Assembly: GCA_019915135.1 (NCBI GenBank)
Contig: JAHLMK010000017.1
Span: 1,215,981-1,279,980 of the forward strand
Length of the DNA stretch: 64,000 bases
Direction: 5' to 3'
From: Strobilurus pachycystidiatus
Lineage: Eukaryota > Basidiomycota > Agaricomycetes > Agaricales > Physalacriaceae
In this document: positions 12,742 to 26,093 of the stretch, one piece after another
Layout: each line of letters begins with the position of its first letter
Numbering within the stretch: the first letter of the stretch is position 1
Notes under the pieces: generated by a model
Databases searched by the model: none
Told to the model about the DNA's origin: nothing
Seen by the model: only the letters and a program-made list of their open reading frames with translations
Program-made: the position numbers and the translations under genes

Positions 12742-14388
12742 GTGCGTGTCATACCATTGATTCGAAAATATCTTCCCAAATTTACGCCTCCAACGTCTAG
12801 TCTGTCTGCTCCGATGTTTCCCGCTTCCGACTCACTGCCCAACGCCGTCCATAACCTTATCAACTCAAACGAGACTCCATCACCGCAGGAGCAAAGAGAC
12901 ATTGAAGCATTTATCCGTGATTGCGACGCGTCGCTCGCCCAGCTCGAGCGAACCAAGGAACTCCGTCAGACCCTCCGCTCCACGCTTTCACCCATCCGCC
13001 GCATACCGCAAGAGATCCTCATTCAAGAGATATTTCGCTGGCTGCCCCCTCTCAATATTGTTCACTCCAGCACCGATCCGCACTGGGTCATCAGCCATGT
13101 CTGCTCCAAATGGCGCGCCTGGACTCTTTCCACTCCCGCATTCTGGTCGCAATTCATCGTGGACATCTCCTGTGAATGCTACCCTGTGGATCCTGCTGCG
13201 CTGCTCGAGACGGTTTTGAAGAGAAGCAGCGGAACCGCGATAGAGTTCAGCCTCAAAACATTCGAATTTGGCTTTGATGATGAGAGGGACGACAGGATCT
13301 GCATGCAGGAGGAGTTTCTCGCTGATGTTTTGGCCGTCATCAAGAAGTACGCATCGCAGTGGAAACGTGCCGACTTGGGGGCCATACCCATCACCTTGGC
13401 GCTCTCCCTTTCCGATCGTGCTGAGGAGCTACACCGTTTGCAGGACCTGACTATGCACATCACCCCGCCCTTTTCCACGCAACCGCCTCATATACGCGCT
13501 TTTCAACGCTCGCCTATTACCTCCTTACAACTCAGTAATCTTCCTTTACGATATCTTTCTGCCCTCGACCTTCCACGCATCACGCACCTCACTCTCAAGA
13601 ACCCAGACCTATGCATCGATGACGGCTCCTCCGATTCCTCGTCCCTATATCATACGCTCGAATCTCTCCCTAATCTCGTCTCTTTCAGCTATCCCGGATA
13701 CGCATGCAAACGGAAAAGCCCTCTGCCAGATATTCCTCTCGTACAGGCAAACCTCACCTCTCTATCGACAGTCGACACGCATCACCTTCGCAATGTCTCC
13801 CTCCCGAAGCTCACAAGTCTGCACATCCACACCGGAGGCGAGGCGTATAATGTAACCGTCAAACCCTTCGCTGACATCGTTGCTCTACTCCAAAACTCTC
13901 CTCACTGTCGTCTCACGCACTTGATGTTATCAGACTGCAACAACGGCGCCGCCGCCGACCTTTCCAAGGCCCTCCGTCTCATGCCGCATCTGGAAAATCT
14001 AGAAATGACGTTTGAGGTCCTCCTCCCTAGCGTCTCCAACCCCAATGTCTTCTTGAACGACTTCACGCAGCTCCTCCTTCCCACTCCGTTCTATTCCTAC
14101 CTCCCACGCCTCAAGTTCCTCTCCATCACGACGCACGAACACTACCCATGGAAGTTCTTCGACTCACGCGTCGTTCGCATACTTTCGGTGCGGTACAAGA
14201 CCGAAAGTCTTCTGTCAGCGCACTTTGACCATCAGGCGTGCGGAACCCGGGGCGTGGCCTTTCCCTCTTTGAAGGAACACGATATCGAGCAGTTGAGGGA
14301 GCTCAAGGCTGAAGGGCTGGATTTGTGTGTTCAGTGGCGGCATGGGAATGTATTGGATGAGGTGCAGGCGGAGGATAGTGATACTTGA
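12742..14388 (+). CDS. F-box-like domain protein
   Basis: Intronless, 548 residues. The F-box-like core lies at about residues 85-145: PIRRIPQEILIQEIFRWLPP, then HWVISHVCSKWRAWTLSTPAFW, the usual layout of this agaricomycete family. It is preceded by a short helical stretch (LAQLERTKELRQTL) and followed by leucine-rich repeats. Presumed receptor subunit of an SCF ubiquitin ligase. The ATG at 12814 (MFPASDSL) would remove 24 basic residues and may be the true start. It is in the opposite orientation to the F-box gene at 7038-8612 and not close enough in sequence to be a recent duplicate. Confidence 0.87.
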   Translation: MRVIPLIRKYLPKFTPPTSSLSAPMFPASDSLPNAVHNLINSNETPSPQEQRDIEAFIRDCDASLAQLERTKELRQTLRSTLSPIRRIPQEILIQEIFRWLPPLNIVHSSTDPHWVISHVCSKWRAWTLSTPAFWSQFIVDISCECYPVDPAALLETVLKRSSGTAIEFSLKTFEFGFDDERDDRICMQEEFLADVLAVIKKYASQWKRADLGAIPITLALSLSDRAEELHRLQDLTMHITPPFSTQPPHIRAFQRSPITSLQLSNLPLRYLSALDLPRITHLTLKNPDLCIDDGSSDSSSLYHTLESLPNLVSFSYPGYACKRKSPLPDIPLVQANLTSLSTVDTHHLRNVSLPKLTSLHIHTGGEAYNVTVKPFADIVALLQNSPHCRLTHLMLSDCNNGAAADLSKALRLMPHLENLEMTFEVLLPSVSNPNVFLNDFTQLLLPTPFYSYLPRLKFLSITTHEHYPWKFFDSRVVRILSVRYKTESLLSAHFDHQACGTRGVAFPSLKEHDIEQLRELKAEGLDLCVQWRHGNVLDEVQAEDSDT

Positions 14389-14691
14389 TTCGGACAACGA
14401 TGGACAAAGAATATTACTCATAAGTACTAACATATTAATATCACGTCGATTAGATTGCGCTGAACTATGACTGTAATTTGCCTCGAGTTATGGCATGCAC
14501 GCTTATATACAGTATCTGGGTCATTGGATGTCTCAACGGCGAGGCTCTAATCAAGTTACTGATGCGCGTCTGGCTGCTTTCTGTCGTTGTGTGACCAAAC
14601 TTGCCACTGTCACCATGTGACGCGATCGTGAAAGACAATGCTACTAGAGTACTAGTCCTTTGTTCTTGCCGCTCTGACTCAAACCACCATC

Positions 14692-16564
14692 ATGTCCATT
14701 GACTTGTCGAAACTCGAGGTCACTTTCAGCGCCAGACCCCATCCTGGATTCAGGCAGTTTCTCACCTTCTTCAATGCGTCCGTCGTAGACCCCATTCAAG
14801 GTCAAATCGCGGAATTGACAGGCTACAAGATCAACCGCCACTTCATCTTTGGTCAGTTCATGTACATGGCGGACAAAGAGAGTGATGAGCTCCACGAGCT
14901 CTCCGTCTCGCTCCTGGACAAGAATGGAAGACTTCGACCACACATCTTCAAAGAGGGATATTTGCGCGGTACTGGCGTTTGGAATGATGACTTGAGCGAA
15001 GGCGGCTTGATATACATCAAAGACATGACTGTGCACAGCGAAGCAGTAAGCCTGATGCACATTTTTCCACCCACTCTGGACTGAAAAATCGCGCTTAGCA
15101 TCACCGACAAGGTGTCGGTTCACTCTTATTGCGGAAACTGTTGGACTCCGAACACATAACTGCACCTTGGGGAAGCATAATCTGCTGGCCTTTCAGTCGC
15201 GTCCAGCCTCTCGGACATCTTCTTGCTTTCTTTCGTAAGGTGAGCATGCTTTGAACTTTGACGGTATCGTACAATGCTAAACTCGCGTAGAATCACTTCA
15301 GACGCATTGGACGAACACAATTCTTTGGTTGCTCCTCGAATCTGGAACATCCCTCTCGTAATCTTCTGGCTTCGGATGACATTGAGGGATCGAAAGACAA
15401 ATTTCTGCCTTCCCCGTACGGCATGATCAAAGGGCGCTTCCACGACGAACGCGAAAGCAAGTTCCCGCTACATTTTGCGATCGTCAACGACAAATCGCAC
15501 TCCGTGTACCACACCATCATTCAACTCGCACGAGCAAGCCCTGCATCTCTACATGCACCTGATGATTTTGGCTATCGCCCGATTCACTTGTCTGTACTGG
15601 GGAGGAACTTATTCGCCTTTGATGCCCTGGTCGTATTTGGTGCCACCGCCGACCTGCATGACTTTGACAATACCGATGGACGAAATGCATTACAGGCCCT
15701 TCACGCCTCCATGATCAACGACAGGGAGTTCGCCGAAACACGAGGACCCAAGGACTGGGACGGATATCCCGATGCGGATCTCAAACTGGAATACGCAGTC
15801 AAGAAAGAAATGGGTATCGACACGGGCTGTACGTCACCCGAGGCATACATCACGAAATACAAGTACGACTGCTCCTGCGGCCAGTGTCTTGAGGGATGGT
15901 TCTCACCGCGAATGCATCATCAGCTCAGGTGTACGTGCGATCCACTCTTCATTAGGCTCCTCTCGTTGACGAAGGCTTCTCCTCAGTTCAAATTACCTGT
16001 AGCGCGGATAGTATGCCCATGAGCTTCGACGATTTCAAGGACCCTCTGCGACCAAACAACGAGACTGAAGCTTGCCTGATCAACAGCCACTTCATTCCTC
16101 CGTCTCTCCAGCCTCGAATGAACCTCTCATTCTATAGAGGCTACGCCGCCGTTTTCTGCGCTATATCCGACTTCCTAGATCGCAGTCCTCCCATCATCCC
16201 GAAAGTTTCTCTGGTGATGAAGCATGCGCTTAAAGCGTACCCACAATCAAACGAATACTTCAGGAACGGGGGAAAGGTGGAGTACTGTCTTGACGCTATT
16301 TCGTGGGCTGGAATGGAGCAGAGCGAGATCGGTGACGCCACTTTCTTTGAATTTCTGCCAGAAGACTACGTGGAGGCCTTCAAGGCTCTACCGTCATGCA
16401 ATAATGATAACAAATTTGACCTGGTGAGGGTGAAGTTCGGGTTGACGAACGATCAGGAATGGTATCCGTACAACGCACCCAGAGTATCAATTCTGGATAT
16501 GCTTGGGGTAGAGGATGAACCGATGGAGGAGGGTGAGGAAGATTTTGAATCGAACTCGAATTAG
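14692..16564 (+). CDS. GNAT-like acetyltransferase fused to ankyrin-type region
   Basis: Multi-exon protein built from two parts. Exons 1 and 2 give a GNAT-like domain: TGYKINRHFIFGQFMYMAD, LIYIKDMTVHSEA, then after an intron HHRQGVGSLLLRKLL, which matches the acetyl-CoA motif (R/Q-x-x-G-x-G/A). The intron before NHFRRIGRTQFFG is also consensus. The second part has ankyrin-like helices (FPLHFAIVNDKSH, FGYRPIHLSVLGRN, DGRNALQALHASM), then CSCGQCLEGWFSPRMHHQL, a conserved Cys cluster. The last exon starts near 16003 (acceptor CCTGTAG) and ends in an acidic tail. Substrate unknown; it could be a protein acetyltransferase targeted by the ankyrin part. Joins are consistent in frame throughout. Confidence 0.75.
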
Positions 16565-17235
16565 ATCTTGTTGGATTATCAAGCATTCCGGGCTCGGAGT
16601 CGGTAACATTGGGCGCGATGGCGTCGATGTGATTGCTGACTGAGCATTGGTTCGGACCTTACCCGCAGCTTTCTTGTAGTTTCTAGTGTATTCTCACAGT
16701 AGTTCTCAATAGGTATAAAAGCCATGTATTTCGTAGCTAGTTCCCTATTGACTTGTAACCAACAAGTGGCCCTCATACCGAAAACTCTAACAGATCTGTA
16801 TTATCACGTTTATGTTACTATCGACGTCCCAACAGGCATCGTTGGGCTTGACGCTCCTCATACTTGACGCGAACCCCAGATCCACCACGCCCACGATCAA
16901 AGTTTCGTCGTTCGGCGCTAGCTTTTCGTCGACGCCTCAAGGCACCGATCAAGTGTTCATCGAGATGCACAAATATACGCTTCACTGGTGATTTCTCAGA
17001 CCCTATCAGCAGAACGTTGACATCAGACGTCCAATTGATTGGGGAGTCCTCACAGAAGACCAGTAATGCTAGCCGAACACCGATGTGAAATTTGTACAAT
17101 CCCCGAGGCGAAGGCCGCCAATCTTACTCATGAGCAAGGCAAGTCCCCAAAGTATCATGGTTCCTGAGAATCACTTTTCGAGACGCCTGACTATAAGATG
17201 TAAATCAGCAAGGAGAGTAATCCACGCCCACAGAC
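16565..17235 (-). other. Gap with one possible minus-strand exon
   Basis: At 16818-17099 the minus strand has a 93-codon frame containing VNVLLIGSEKSPVKRIFVHL followed by a basic Arg-rich tail (ALRRRRKASAERRNF); further upstream a short start, MILWGLALLM, sits before a GTAAGA donor near 17130. It may be the last exon of an unrecognised gene divergent from the NTF2-like gene. No family assigned. The remainder up to 17235 should hold that gene's promoter. Confidence 0.25.
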
Positions 17236-17805
17236 ATGTCCACACCCTTGGCATTATCCAGCCTGACAGAATGGTCTCGGGTACACATCAAAGACGTGTT
17301 CGAGGCGCGTACCAAAGAAGCCTCGGAGGATGCCATTGCCCGAACCTTCTCTGCTAGTCTCGCAGGCAGCATGGTCAACGGCAGGTCCTTCACAATTGAC
17401 GGCCTGCCCGCCGCCATCGCTGCCACGCGTGGCCTAGGGAAACTCGACCGTGGCTTGACAGTGTCGTGGCTCGAGACCGTCGAGGTCGCCAAGGACCCTA
17501 CGACAAACAGGGTACGATTCCCACTCCTTGAGATTATGACGCAGGATACTTACCATCCAGCAGGAAGGCGTCTTTGGTGGGGTTTACACTATAGGCGGAA
17601 TCTACAAGCCCCTGCCTAGCGGCGAGGTTGTCGAACACATACGCAGGAAGGCTGTGAACGTCATGTAAGATTTCTATCGTCCCGCTGCAATCCATTTGAC
17701 AGACTTGCCAGAATCAAATCCGAGTCTGACGATCTTGCCATCGACAGTCGACGCATTACCACCATCGTTTTCGTTCAGAATGACTATCCGGTTGTTCCAC
17801 AATGA
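17236..17805 (+). CDS. Small NTF2/SnoaL-like protein, copy 1
   Basis: Three-exon gene of about 145 residues. Exon 1 opens MSTPLALSSLTEWSRVHIKD and ends TTNR at an AG/GTACGA donor near 17511; exon 2 gives EGVFGGVYTIGGIYKPLP and ends at a GTAAGA donor near 17667; exon 3 gives RIKSESDDLAIDSRRITTIV and a stop at 17803-17805. The size, the alpha-rich N terminus and the beta-rich C terminus (VYTIGGIY, ITTIVFVQND) suggest an NTF2/SnoaL fold. That is inference; I recall no characterised member. A close paralogue with the same exon structure lies at 21854-22451, on the other side of the xylanase. Confidence 0.7.
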
Positions 17806-20381
17806 GCGTTGTGCCCGCAAGAGAGACAGTTGCAGAGCCATGTTCCATGCTACGAGCAGTCCGCATCTTAGATGTCACCACTAGTAGTCACTAGGGAATA
17901 GCCTGGTTCATCAAGAAATAGCGAGAGATTTCAGAAGAAAGAGCATGCTCGAGGATAAGATTGAAGAAGTTACACGCGAATCAGGAACAGACGAGGATAA
18001 CGTACGGTGCTGGCCTGTGCCAAGAATTCTGCCTGCACCAGTCATGTCCGCGTGCAAACATCGCCTGCAATGGCGGTCCTGAGAATCCTTTGACTGGATC
18101 AGGCTCTGGACGGCGTCGGGCAACGAGTCTCATTGGAGCGGGAAACACGGTAGCCACATGCACTAGACACTTTGTTTTTCGATATCAATCATAAACTGAA
18201 GACACTTACAACGAGAGCGAGTATCATCTGAGGCCCTGAGGGGGCGGTCGGTGCTGTCGGCGTGTCGGCACTGTTGATGGTCGTCGACGGAAAGAGAGTT
18301 GCAGGTTGATGCCGTCATCACTGCCATTTTCCTTTACTCCGCGGCTACGACCTTGGCTGCAAATGCTACCTTGGCTGTAAATGCCAGAATTCGCCCCTGC
18401 CAGCGGGCCTATGGACATTGCAAACGATGGCTGTACGCGACGAAAAGAACATCAAAATGTCGGCCAGAGGGATAGCAATGAACGAGGCAGAGCAATGATA
18501 ACGACCTGCCTCCATTGAGCGGGCCTATATTTGTGGTGCGTCGACCCTCTATCTCGGATTGTTCGTTGGCCTAACGTCGAGCAGTATATGAGCTTGCTTA
18601 TGTCGGGAACGCATGTCCTCTAAATCCGCTTTCGCTGTCGCCGCCCTCTTATCCGAGGTGCTCTCTGCTATGCCTCCGTGCTCCACTCGTAGCATCAATT
18701 CACAACTTTTCTCGATGGTGGCGCATCCATATCCGACCAATGATGAACACTGGACGAAAATCCCGTTGGCTCACAGACTCCTTTAGGGTTGCCTCCTTGT
18801 GCGCCACACAGACGGGGAATGACACGGTGGCCGAGGATTCGCCTAAGGTCTTCCAGCATGCCAGGTCGCGAAACCCGACAGGCCCTCTGCGTGGTGACGC
18901 AACCATTCAAAAACGATCTCGATATCAGAGCGCACTTTCCGGTGGAGCACATACGGCGCCATCTTTGGTGTTATCCAGTTCAGCGCTAGACACAATCTAT
19001 GGCAGTGGCAGGGCTGGCTTAGTCGCCGTCGGTGGCGGCATCGCTATGTAGTGGTTCGTCCGTTTCGCGGACGTGATGTCGTATCGACACTCGTCGAGCG
19101 TCCGCTGAATCAGGTTTCGTTGAGTTCGACGGTGCGCCATGATGGTGAGTGAAGATTGCTCTTCGGCGTCTATCGTATTCTTATATATGCCCTTATAGAC
19201 ATCAACAGCAGTTGTGATAGCGGATTAGCGGACTCGACGGCGTACACGAACAGGCAGATTGGTCGTATTGACACCCATCTTGGTATCCGATTATTCAATG
19301 TCTCTCAAGCTCTTCCCTGATAAGAGGCTTTCACAGTACCTGAACCGCGTCTAGTATCACTACGAAACGAACTGGAGATGACTGCACTCGGCGTTATTTC
19401 TGGCATCGCTGTTGGCATCTGAGAAGACCAGGCTTTCGAGTACCTCTTTGACGCGTTCTCATGTTGAAGTTCTGAGGCGTGGGTGGATCTCGGATGTATG
19501 AAGTCTCTTGCCCTGCGACAAGACCGGTGGTTAAAACTGTCGCATCCCCATATCTCGGCGAGGTCTTCGAGGTTAGGGCATGGTCAGTATGAACCGTGCC
19601 CTCTACGTGCGCATGATGTCGGTATTGGAGTGCGACCAAGAACTGGGCTCGTAACTGCCCATGCTGATGGTATCGTTGCTAATTCTTCGTGTTTACTTAG
19701 ACGTCTGACTTTCGGTTTGATAGTGTTATTCCACCGTATCGACGATAGGCGCCTGTTCAAGACTGGCTGTCATAGTTCTGCCGCAGAAAAAGCTGCTCAA
19801 GGTTTGCGGCTATGTACCACAGACCAGCCGTTCACGCATCCAAACGGTCCCGCATTCAATCGGTCTTAATTCGGGATCGCCTTCCATTCCATACAATTTC
19901 AGGCACTGGTCCAGAATCTGTAATATGCCGCAAGAAAAAGAAAAATGTACTCAATTGTGCGTACCTTTTCGCTCCTTGTTCGGCGTTCGCCACATCCTGA
20001 CGCTGGTGCCCCAAATCTAGCTGCTTTCGATGTGCGCCACATCAATTTGGTCCTCAGTGTCCTACTACTTCATTCAGCGAAGGAGTAGGAGTCGTATCTT
20101 TGGCCTTGCAAGCGTTCTAAGCCCTCTGTGGACCGTAGAGGATCTCTTGATGATTCGCCGCGCAGCAGTTGTATTACTGGCCCCAGTGACAGTCCTAGCC
20201 AGATGACTCGCGCCCTGGTATTCAACAGGATATCGATAGACAATGTCGTAGGATCTTCCTCGGAGACAGTGAACGTTGCCGGCAAGCAGCCATGGTTTAC
20301 CCAGAAAGACCATATAAAGCTGGATAACCTCCACATTTCCTTCATCGAGAGATTCTTGAGCGAGCAATCTCAACGAGCGAC
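17806..20381. other. Long gap without a supported gene
   Basis: About 2.6 kb. Frames of 60-128 codons occur on both strands (for example 18740-19051 and 19483-19869 plus, 18695-18952 minus), but none carries a family motif and none joins to neighbours by convincing introns. A short direct repeat (GGGCGAATTCTGGC region, with CATTTACAGCCAAGG then CATTTGCAGCCAAGG on the minus strand) is seen near 18350-18400. The xylanase promoter should lie at the right end. Confidence 0.4.
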
Positions 20382-21853
<1,472 letters not shown>

Positions 21854-22451
21854 ATGCCTAATACCATGTCTGCGAGCACCGTCACTCAACACAAGGAGCT
21901 GTCCACTCTCACAGACTGGGCTCGCTCCCACATCAGTCGGGTATTCGAGGCACCGACGCCTGAGACGGCAGGAGATGCCATTGCGGAGACCTTCTCCCAG
22001 AATCTAAGCGGAACGCACAATGGCACACAGATAACAATCGACCGCTTGCACGTCGCCGCTCATATCGCCCGCAGCGACGCCCTAGGAAAGCCAACCGTCC
22101 ACTGGGGCGAGACGGTCGAAGCCGTAGAGGATCCTGTGACTAACAGGGTGAGCATTTGCCTATATCATTGAATTTTCAATGGATTTCTTACCATCGAGTT
22201 TTTGACAGGATGGCGCCTTTGGCGGGGTCTACACCATCCGCGGGATCTTCTCGCCCTTGCCTAACGGCAAATTCGTCGAGCATGAGCGCAGAAAAGCCGT
22301 CAACGCAATGTAAGATTCCAACCTTGTCGTGCGTCGAAAGCCTGACGGAGTTGCCAGAATCAAGTCGGAGTCCGGAGATCTCTCCGTCGACAGCCGCCGT
22401 ATTGTCACACTTGTGGTTGTCCAGAACGACTACCCGATTAGCACACAGTGA
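21854..22451 (+). CDS. Small NTF2/SnoaL-like protein, copy 2
   Basis: Paralogue of the gene at 17236-17805, with the same three-exon layout. Exon 1 contains LSTLTDWARSHISRVFEAPT and ends DPVTNR at AG/GTGAGC; exon 2 gives DGAFGGVYTIRGIFSPLPNG and ends KAVNAM at GTAAGA; exon 3 gives RIKSESGDLSVDSRRIVTLV, then VVQNDYPISTQ-stop at 22449-22451. Two ATGs are available (21854, 21866); either fits the paralogue. Function unknown. Confidence 0.7.
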
Positions 22452-23073
22452 TGCTAGTCGATGACAGCGACTCGGATGTACTAATCGAGAATGATAATCA
22501 AAGCCTAGGTTGTAGAAGAGGATTGACAAGAGTCTGACAGAGCAGCAAAGATTCGAGTAACAAACAAAGCCGAGGCCTCCAGTCTCCAGCCGCTATGGGT
22601 AAAGATGCCGCCGCCACAGATGTAGACGGCGCAGCGACTATCAGCGAGTGAGCTTGAATGGTCTTAGCTCACCGACAGATTGGACAGTCAGACTTCGTTT
22701 CCGAGAAAATGCGCCACCCGAAAAAGAGGCTCCCAGATGGATTCTAAGCGACTTTAGTACACCTAGAAACTGATGACACTGTAAGTGGGAAGAATCAAGA
22801 TAGCACAAGCCAGAGGGAGAGCGTATGTGAATATGCTGATAGCGCAAGTGGTAATAAGCATAGGTGAGGACATTCCCGGAGAGGAAACATACCGACGCGC
22901 TATTCATCATCTCCCGCCCTTTTTGTGTCTGTGAGTGTGGTCGTCCAGAGCAAGTCAGTAAACTGCAAGTTTGCCGGCGGCATCGCGCTCTTTCGCGATC
23001 AAACTATTTTAGTCTGAGGCCCCTTTGCAGCTTTGCTCCAATCTCCACGTTCTTTTTCTTTTCTTTTTATTCA
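22452..23073. other. Gap upstream of the MYND gene
   Basis: A minus-strand frame at 22641-22910 reads LGVLKSLRIHLGASFSGGAF near its end, preceded by an intron-like CAG acceptor; no family was recognised. The last 45 bases before the MYND gene ATG are a CT-rich tract (TTCTTTTTCTTTTC), typical of fungal core promoters. Confidence 0.4.
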
Positions 23074-25359
23074 ATGCCTCTTCCGAGAAACAAACGCCCA
23101 GAACTTCGGCCGAGACCACAGCCGGCTTATGTGAAGCAGTTGGCCAACTCGTCCGAGTCGCGGCAGGCGACGGCGCTGATTCTACGCGACCAGCTCTTGC
23201 ACGAGGGGGAGTGGGATGCCATTGGTGATGTGCTCGCCAAAGGAATAGGACTCGTTGGTTAGCGAATTTGCTTCCCTTTCAGAGCTGTACTCACGGAACG
23301 CAGACTTGCAGACGCGCCACGGCCTAAAGAAGGCGCACATGAATTTCGATGCGTTATACGCCAGCCTGGACAAACTGTACAAAGCGAACAAAGATAACGT
23401 GAAGATTTCCGGCGCTGTTGTGGTTGTCTATGGGCGAATGTGCACCGACTTCTTGTTACGCAATAAGTTGTTTGCCAAGGGTAAGACCTTACGAGTCTCA
23501 AAGTGTGATATGAATTTAACATCTTCAACAAAGGGTTTCTCCCCCGCGTCATGTCGCTGCTCGACATCCCTGCCACTCTCTACATCACCCTTCGCACACT
23601 CCACACAATCTCGCACCACGTCGGAGACGACGTTCGCACTGCCGTTGGACAGCACCACGCGGTTCTCCACCAAATCCTCCTCGACAGGCCGGACGATATC
23701 AAAGCGTGCGAGTACACTATGGGCATCCTGTCGCACTGTCTCCCCCCAATCATCAAATCCGACGAAACTCTGCCGCTATCCACTCTTTTATCCACTCTCG
23801 TCGAGTTCCCAAGGAGAGTAAAGTCCAAGACGGAATGGGTGATGAACCATCTATGGAGTTTACTACGGGCCACAGCCTATAGCAAGCGTTGCACCGAGAT
23901 GCCCGCAGTTGCTGTGAACTTGATTCTGAGCGACATATTTTCCCCAACCCTCACTGAACGTCTTGATGCGATTTCAGCGCTGCTTCCCGTCCTCAGTGGG
24001 AATGAGCCAGCTATACATCTTTCAGACGAGGATCCACCGGTCTTACCAGGCGACTGCGAGTACGAATACCGCACCGAGCGGGACGTCGTCGCTCGTTTCA
24101 ACCAGGCCGCCGTCACATACGCGGAAGATCAGGACGTCTATCAGTTTGCAAGGACATTTGCTACACTTGTGCCTCTCGCCGACTGCAGAATCTTTGTAGC
24201 GCCACTAGAGAGTCACACTTACCTCCCTCCCCTAGCATCCCTTGTCGACGCCCTGCGAGAGGAGCAACAGGTGGATCTCGCCGACGTACTCGAACTTTGG
24301 GAGCCGCTATCCAAGCCGGCTAAGTGCACTGGGAAGAATCCCATGCCTTTGAACCGGCAGCGCCTTGCTGATGCTGTCCTCGAAGACGTCGACCTGCAGC
24401 CGTTTCTCCACTTTGCGCAGGCGGCATCGTGCACTTGCGATCCCGGCTATGAAGAGAACCTCCGTGCGGCGAAGCGCGGATTAAAGTTGCCGCTGCTGTC
24501 ACCATTCATGAAGCTGGCAATGTTGCAGGAGGCGGTGACGTTGGAAGTGGGGTGGGGGATCCAACGGTTGAAGCATCGGGGATGCTGTGACAGCAGTGGA
24601 TTTGAAGTAGGGCTGATGCTGCTTGGGAGCGCTAAGGAGGATGCTGAGGCTTATGAGCGGGAGGCTCCGCCGGATGCGCGTGGGAGGAAGAGGGTAGGTT
24701 GTTTGAAGGTCTTGGCAGACATCATCCTGGTTGGCATTGGAGAGGACGGGGTGGACCTTGACGTATGTGTTTTTATATGCTTACCCCTTCACTACTAATG
24801 ATGCGAACACCAGGATGTGAAGAATCGGATGGCGACATGGAACGACGTGCGTAAGGTGCTCGACGGTGACGCTGATGCGTCTGTGTGTCCCCATGTGCGC
24901 GGGGTTATGTCGATATTGGAGAACCACGAGACGGCGAGGGAGGAGTGGAGGCATTGGACGCACTCCGTGCCCCCTGAACACTGCAACGCACCGCTAGCCT
25001 TTGAGCCCTCCCAATTCCACGATCATTCGCACACGGAAGACTCAGATCTAGGATTGCACTCGACCATTCCTCGCTACAGGTCGACTGGGTGCCGTAGCTT
25101 CCACGACCCTAATCCGGCGCCCGTCCCGCTCACGGAGTACGACCTCTACAGGTGCTCGTGGTGCCAGACGCATAGCTCGATTATGAGGAAGTGTGCATGT
25201 GGGACAACTAGGTGAGCATGAACTTGGCATTTATTCCAAGGTAGGAGACTTACGCTATCTCGAATCTGAAGGTACTGCGATAAGGTGTGCCAGAAGAAGC
25301 ATTGGGTGCGCCACAAAGATTCGTGTACCCAGAAGAAGTTAGCGGGTGGTGAGATATAA
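23074..25359 (+). CDS. Helical-repeat protein with C-terminal MYND zinc finger
   Basis: Protein of about 680 residues. The body is alpha-helical and armadillo-like (MSLLDIPATLYITLRTLHTI, SDIFSPTLTERLDAISALLP). The C terminus is a MYND finger: CSWCQTHSSIMRKCACG, then after an intron YCDKVCQKKHWVRHKDSC. MYND fingers bind proline-containing peptides in partner proteins. Introns are short: one of 46 nt joins LV to DLQTRHGLKK (donor GTTG/GTTAGC), another joins FAK to GFLPR, another lies near 24763-24812, and the last separates the two halves of the finger. Partner and process unknown; related genes are numerous in agaricomycetes. Confidence 0.82.
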
Positions 25360-25727
25360 TACAAAGTGCTATAGTAAGGCTTTGATCTAACATTCTTTTC
25401 TTAAGATTTATCTACACACTGACTTAATAATCGAACTTACACTACCGCATTCCCAGCACTACCATACGTTGTACTAGTCTAATTGGGCGTACAGTACTCT
25501 TACTGACATAGAAATGCATCGAAACATCGCTTTTGCGCCAATGATCAAGCCTATCAGCATTGTTCTGGTTCGTGAAAGGCGGAACTACCTCGCTGGAATT
25601 GCGGCATCGACTTGGGCGGTAGCGCGTAAACGGGGATGAAAGCTATTGTAGGTCGATTGGCGGGGATGAGGATTCAAAATGAGAATATCCCCTTCAGAGG
25701 GGAAGGCCGATGAAAACCCGACGCTGC
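25360..25727. other. Intergenic spacer before tRNA-Arg(TCT)
   Basis: AT-rich 3' flank of the MYND gene, then more GC-rich sequence. No coding signal or repeat noticed. Confidence 0.5.
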
Positions 25728-25800
25728 GCCCCCGTTGTCTAATGGTTATGATATCAGACTTCTAATCTGAAGGTTGCGGGTTCGAGTCCCGCCGGGGGTT
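25728..25800 (+). tRNA. tRNA-Arg (anticodon TCT)
   Basis: Cloverleaf can be folded by hand: acceptor GCCCCCG pairs with CGGGGGT (first pair G-U), anticodon stem TCAGA/TCTGA encloses loop CTTCTAA with anticodon TCT, and T arm GCGGG-TTCGAGT-CCCGC holds box B. No intron. A T-run follows (TTTTG), a weak Pol III stop. Confidence 0.93.
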
Positions 25801-26093
25801 TTGACACACGCAACTAAGCGTGGCGCAATGGCAATGGCAATGTGATGAATGTTTTGACTTTTTAAAATTTGCCGCGCAATGCGCATCGGGCCGCGGGCGT
25901 CGGGCGACGGGATTCGGGCGCGAGTCCTGTCACCTGTGTCCTGAATCCTCGCATCGTCTTGTACTCTGAAGTCTGCACTCCTGCTTTGTATTTCAAGATG
26001 TCAATCTCAAGCAGTCAACATGAGGACTGACGCCGTGCTTTGATTACACTACCATGTATCAATCGAGGTCACACATTCTACATGGACAATACA
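25801..26093. other. Short spacer
   Basis: Downstream flank of tRNA-Arg(TCT) and 3' flank of the amidase; nothing further seen. Confidence 0.5.
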
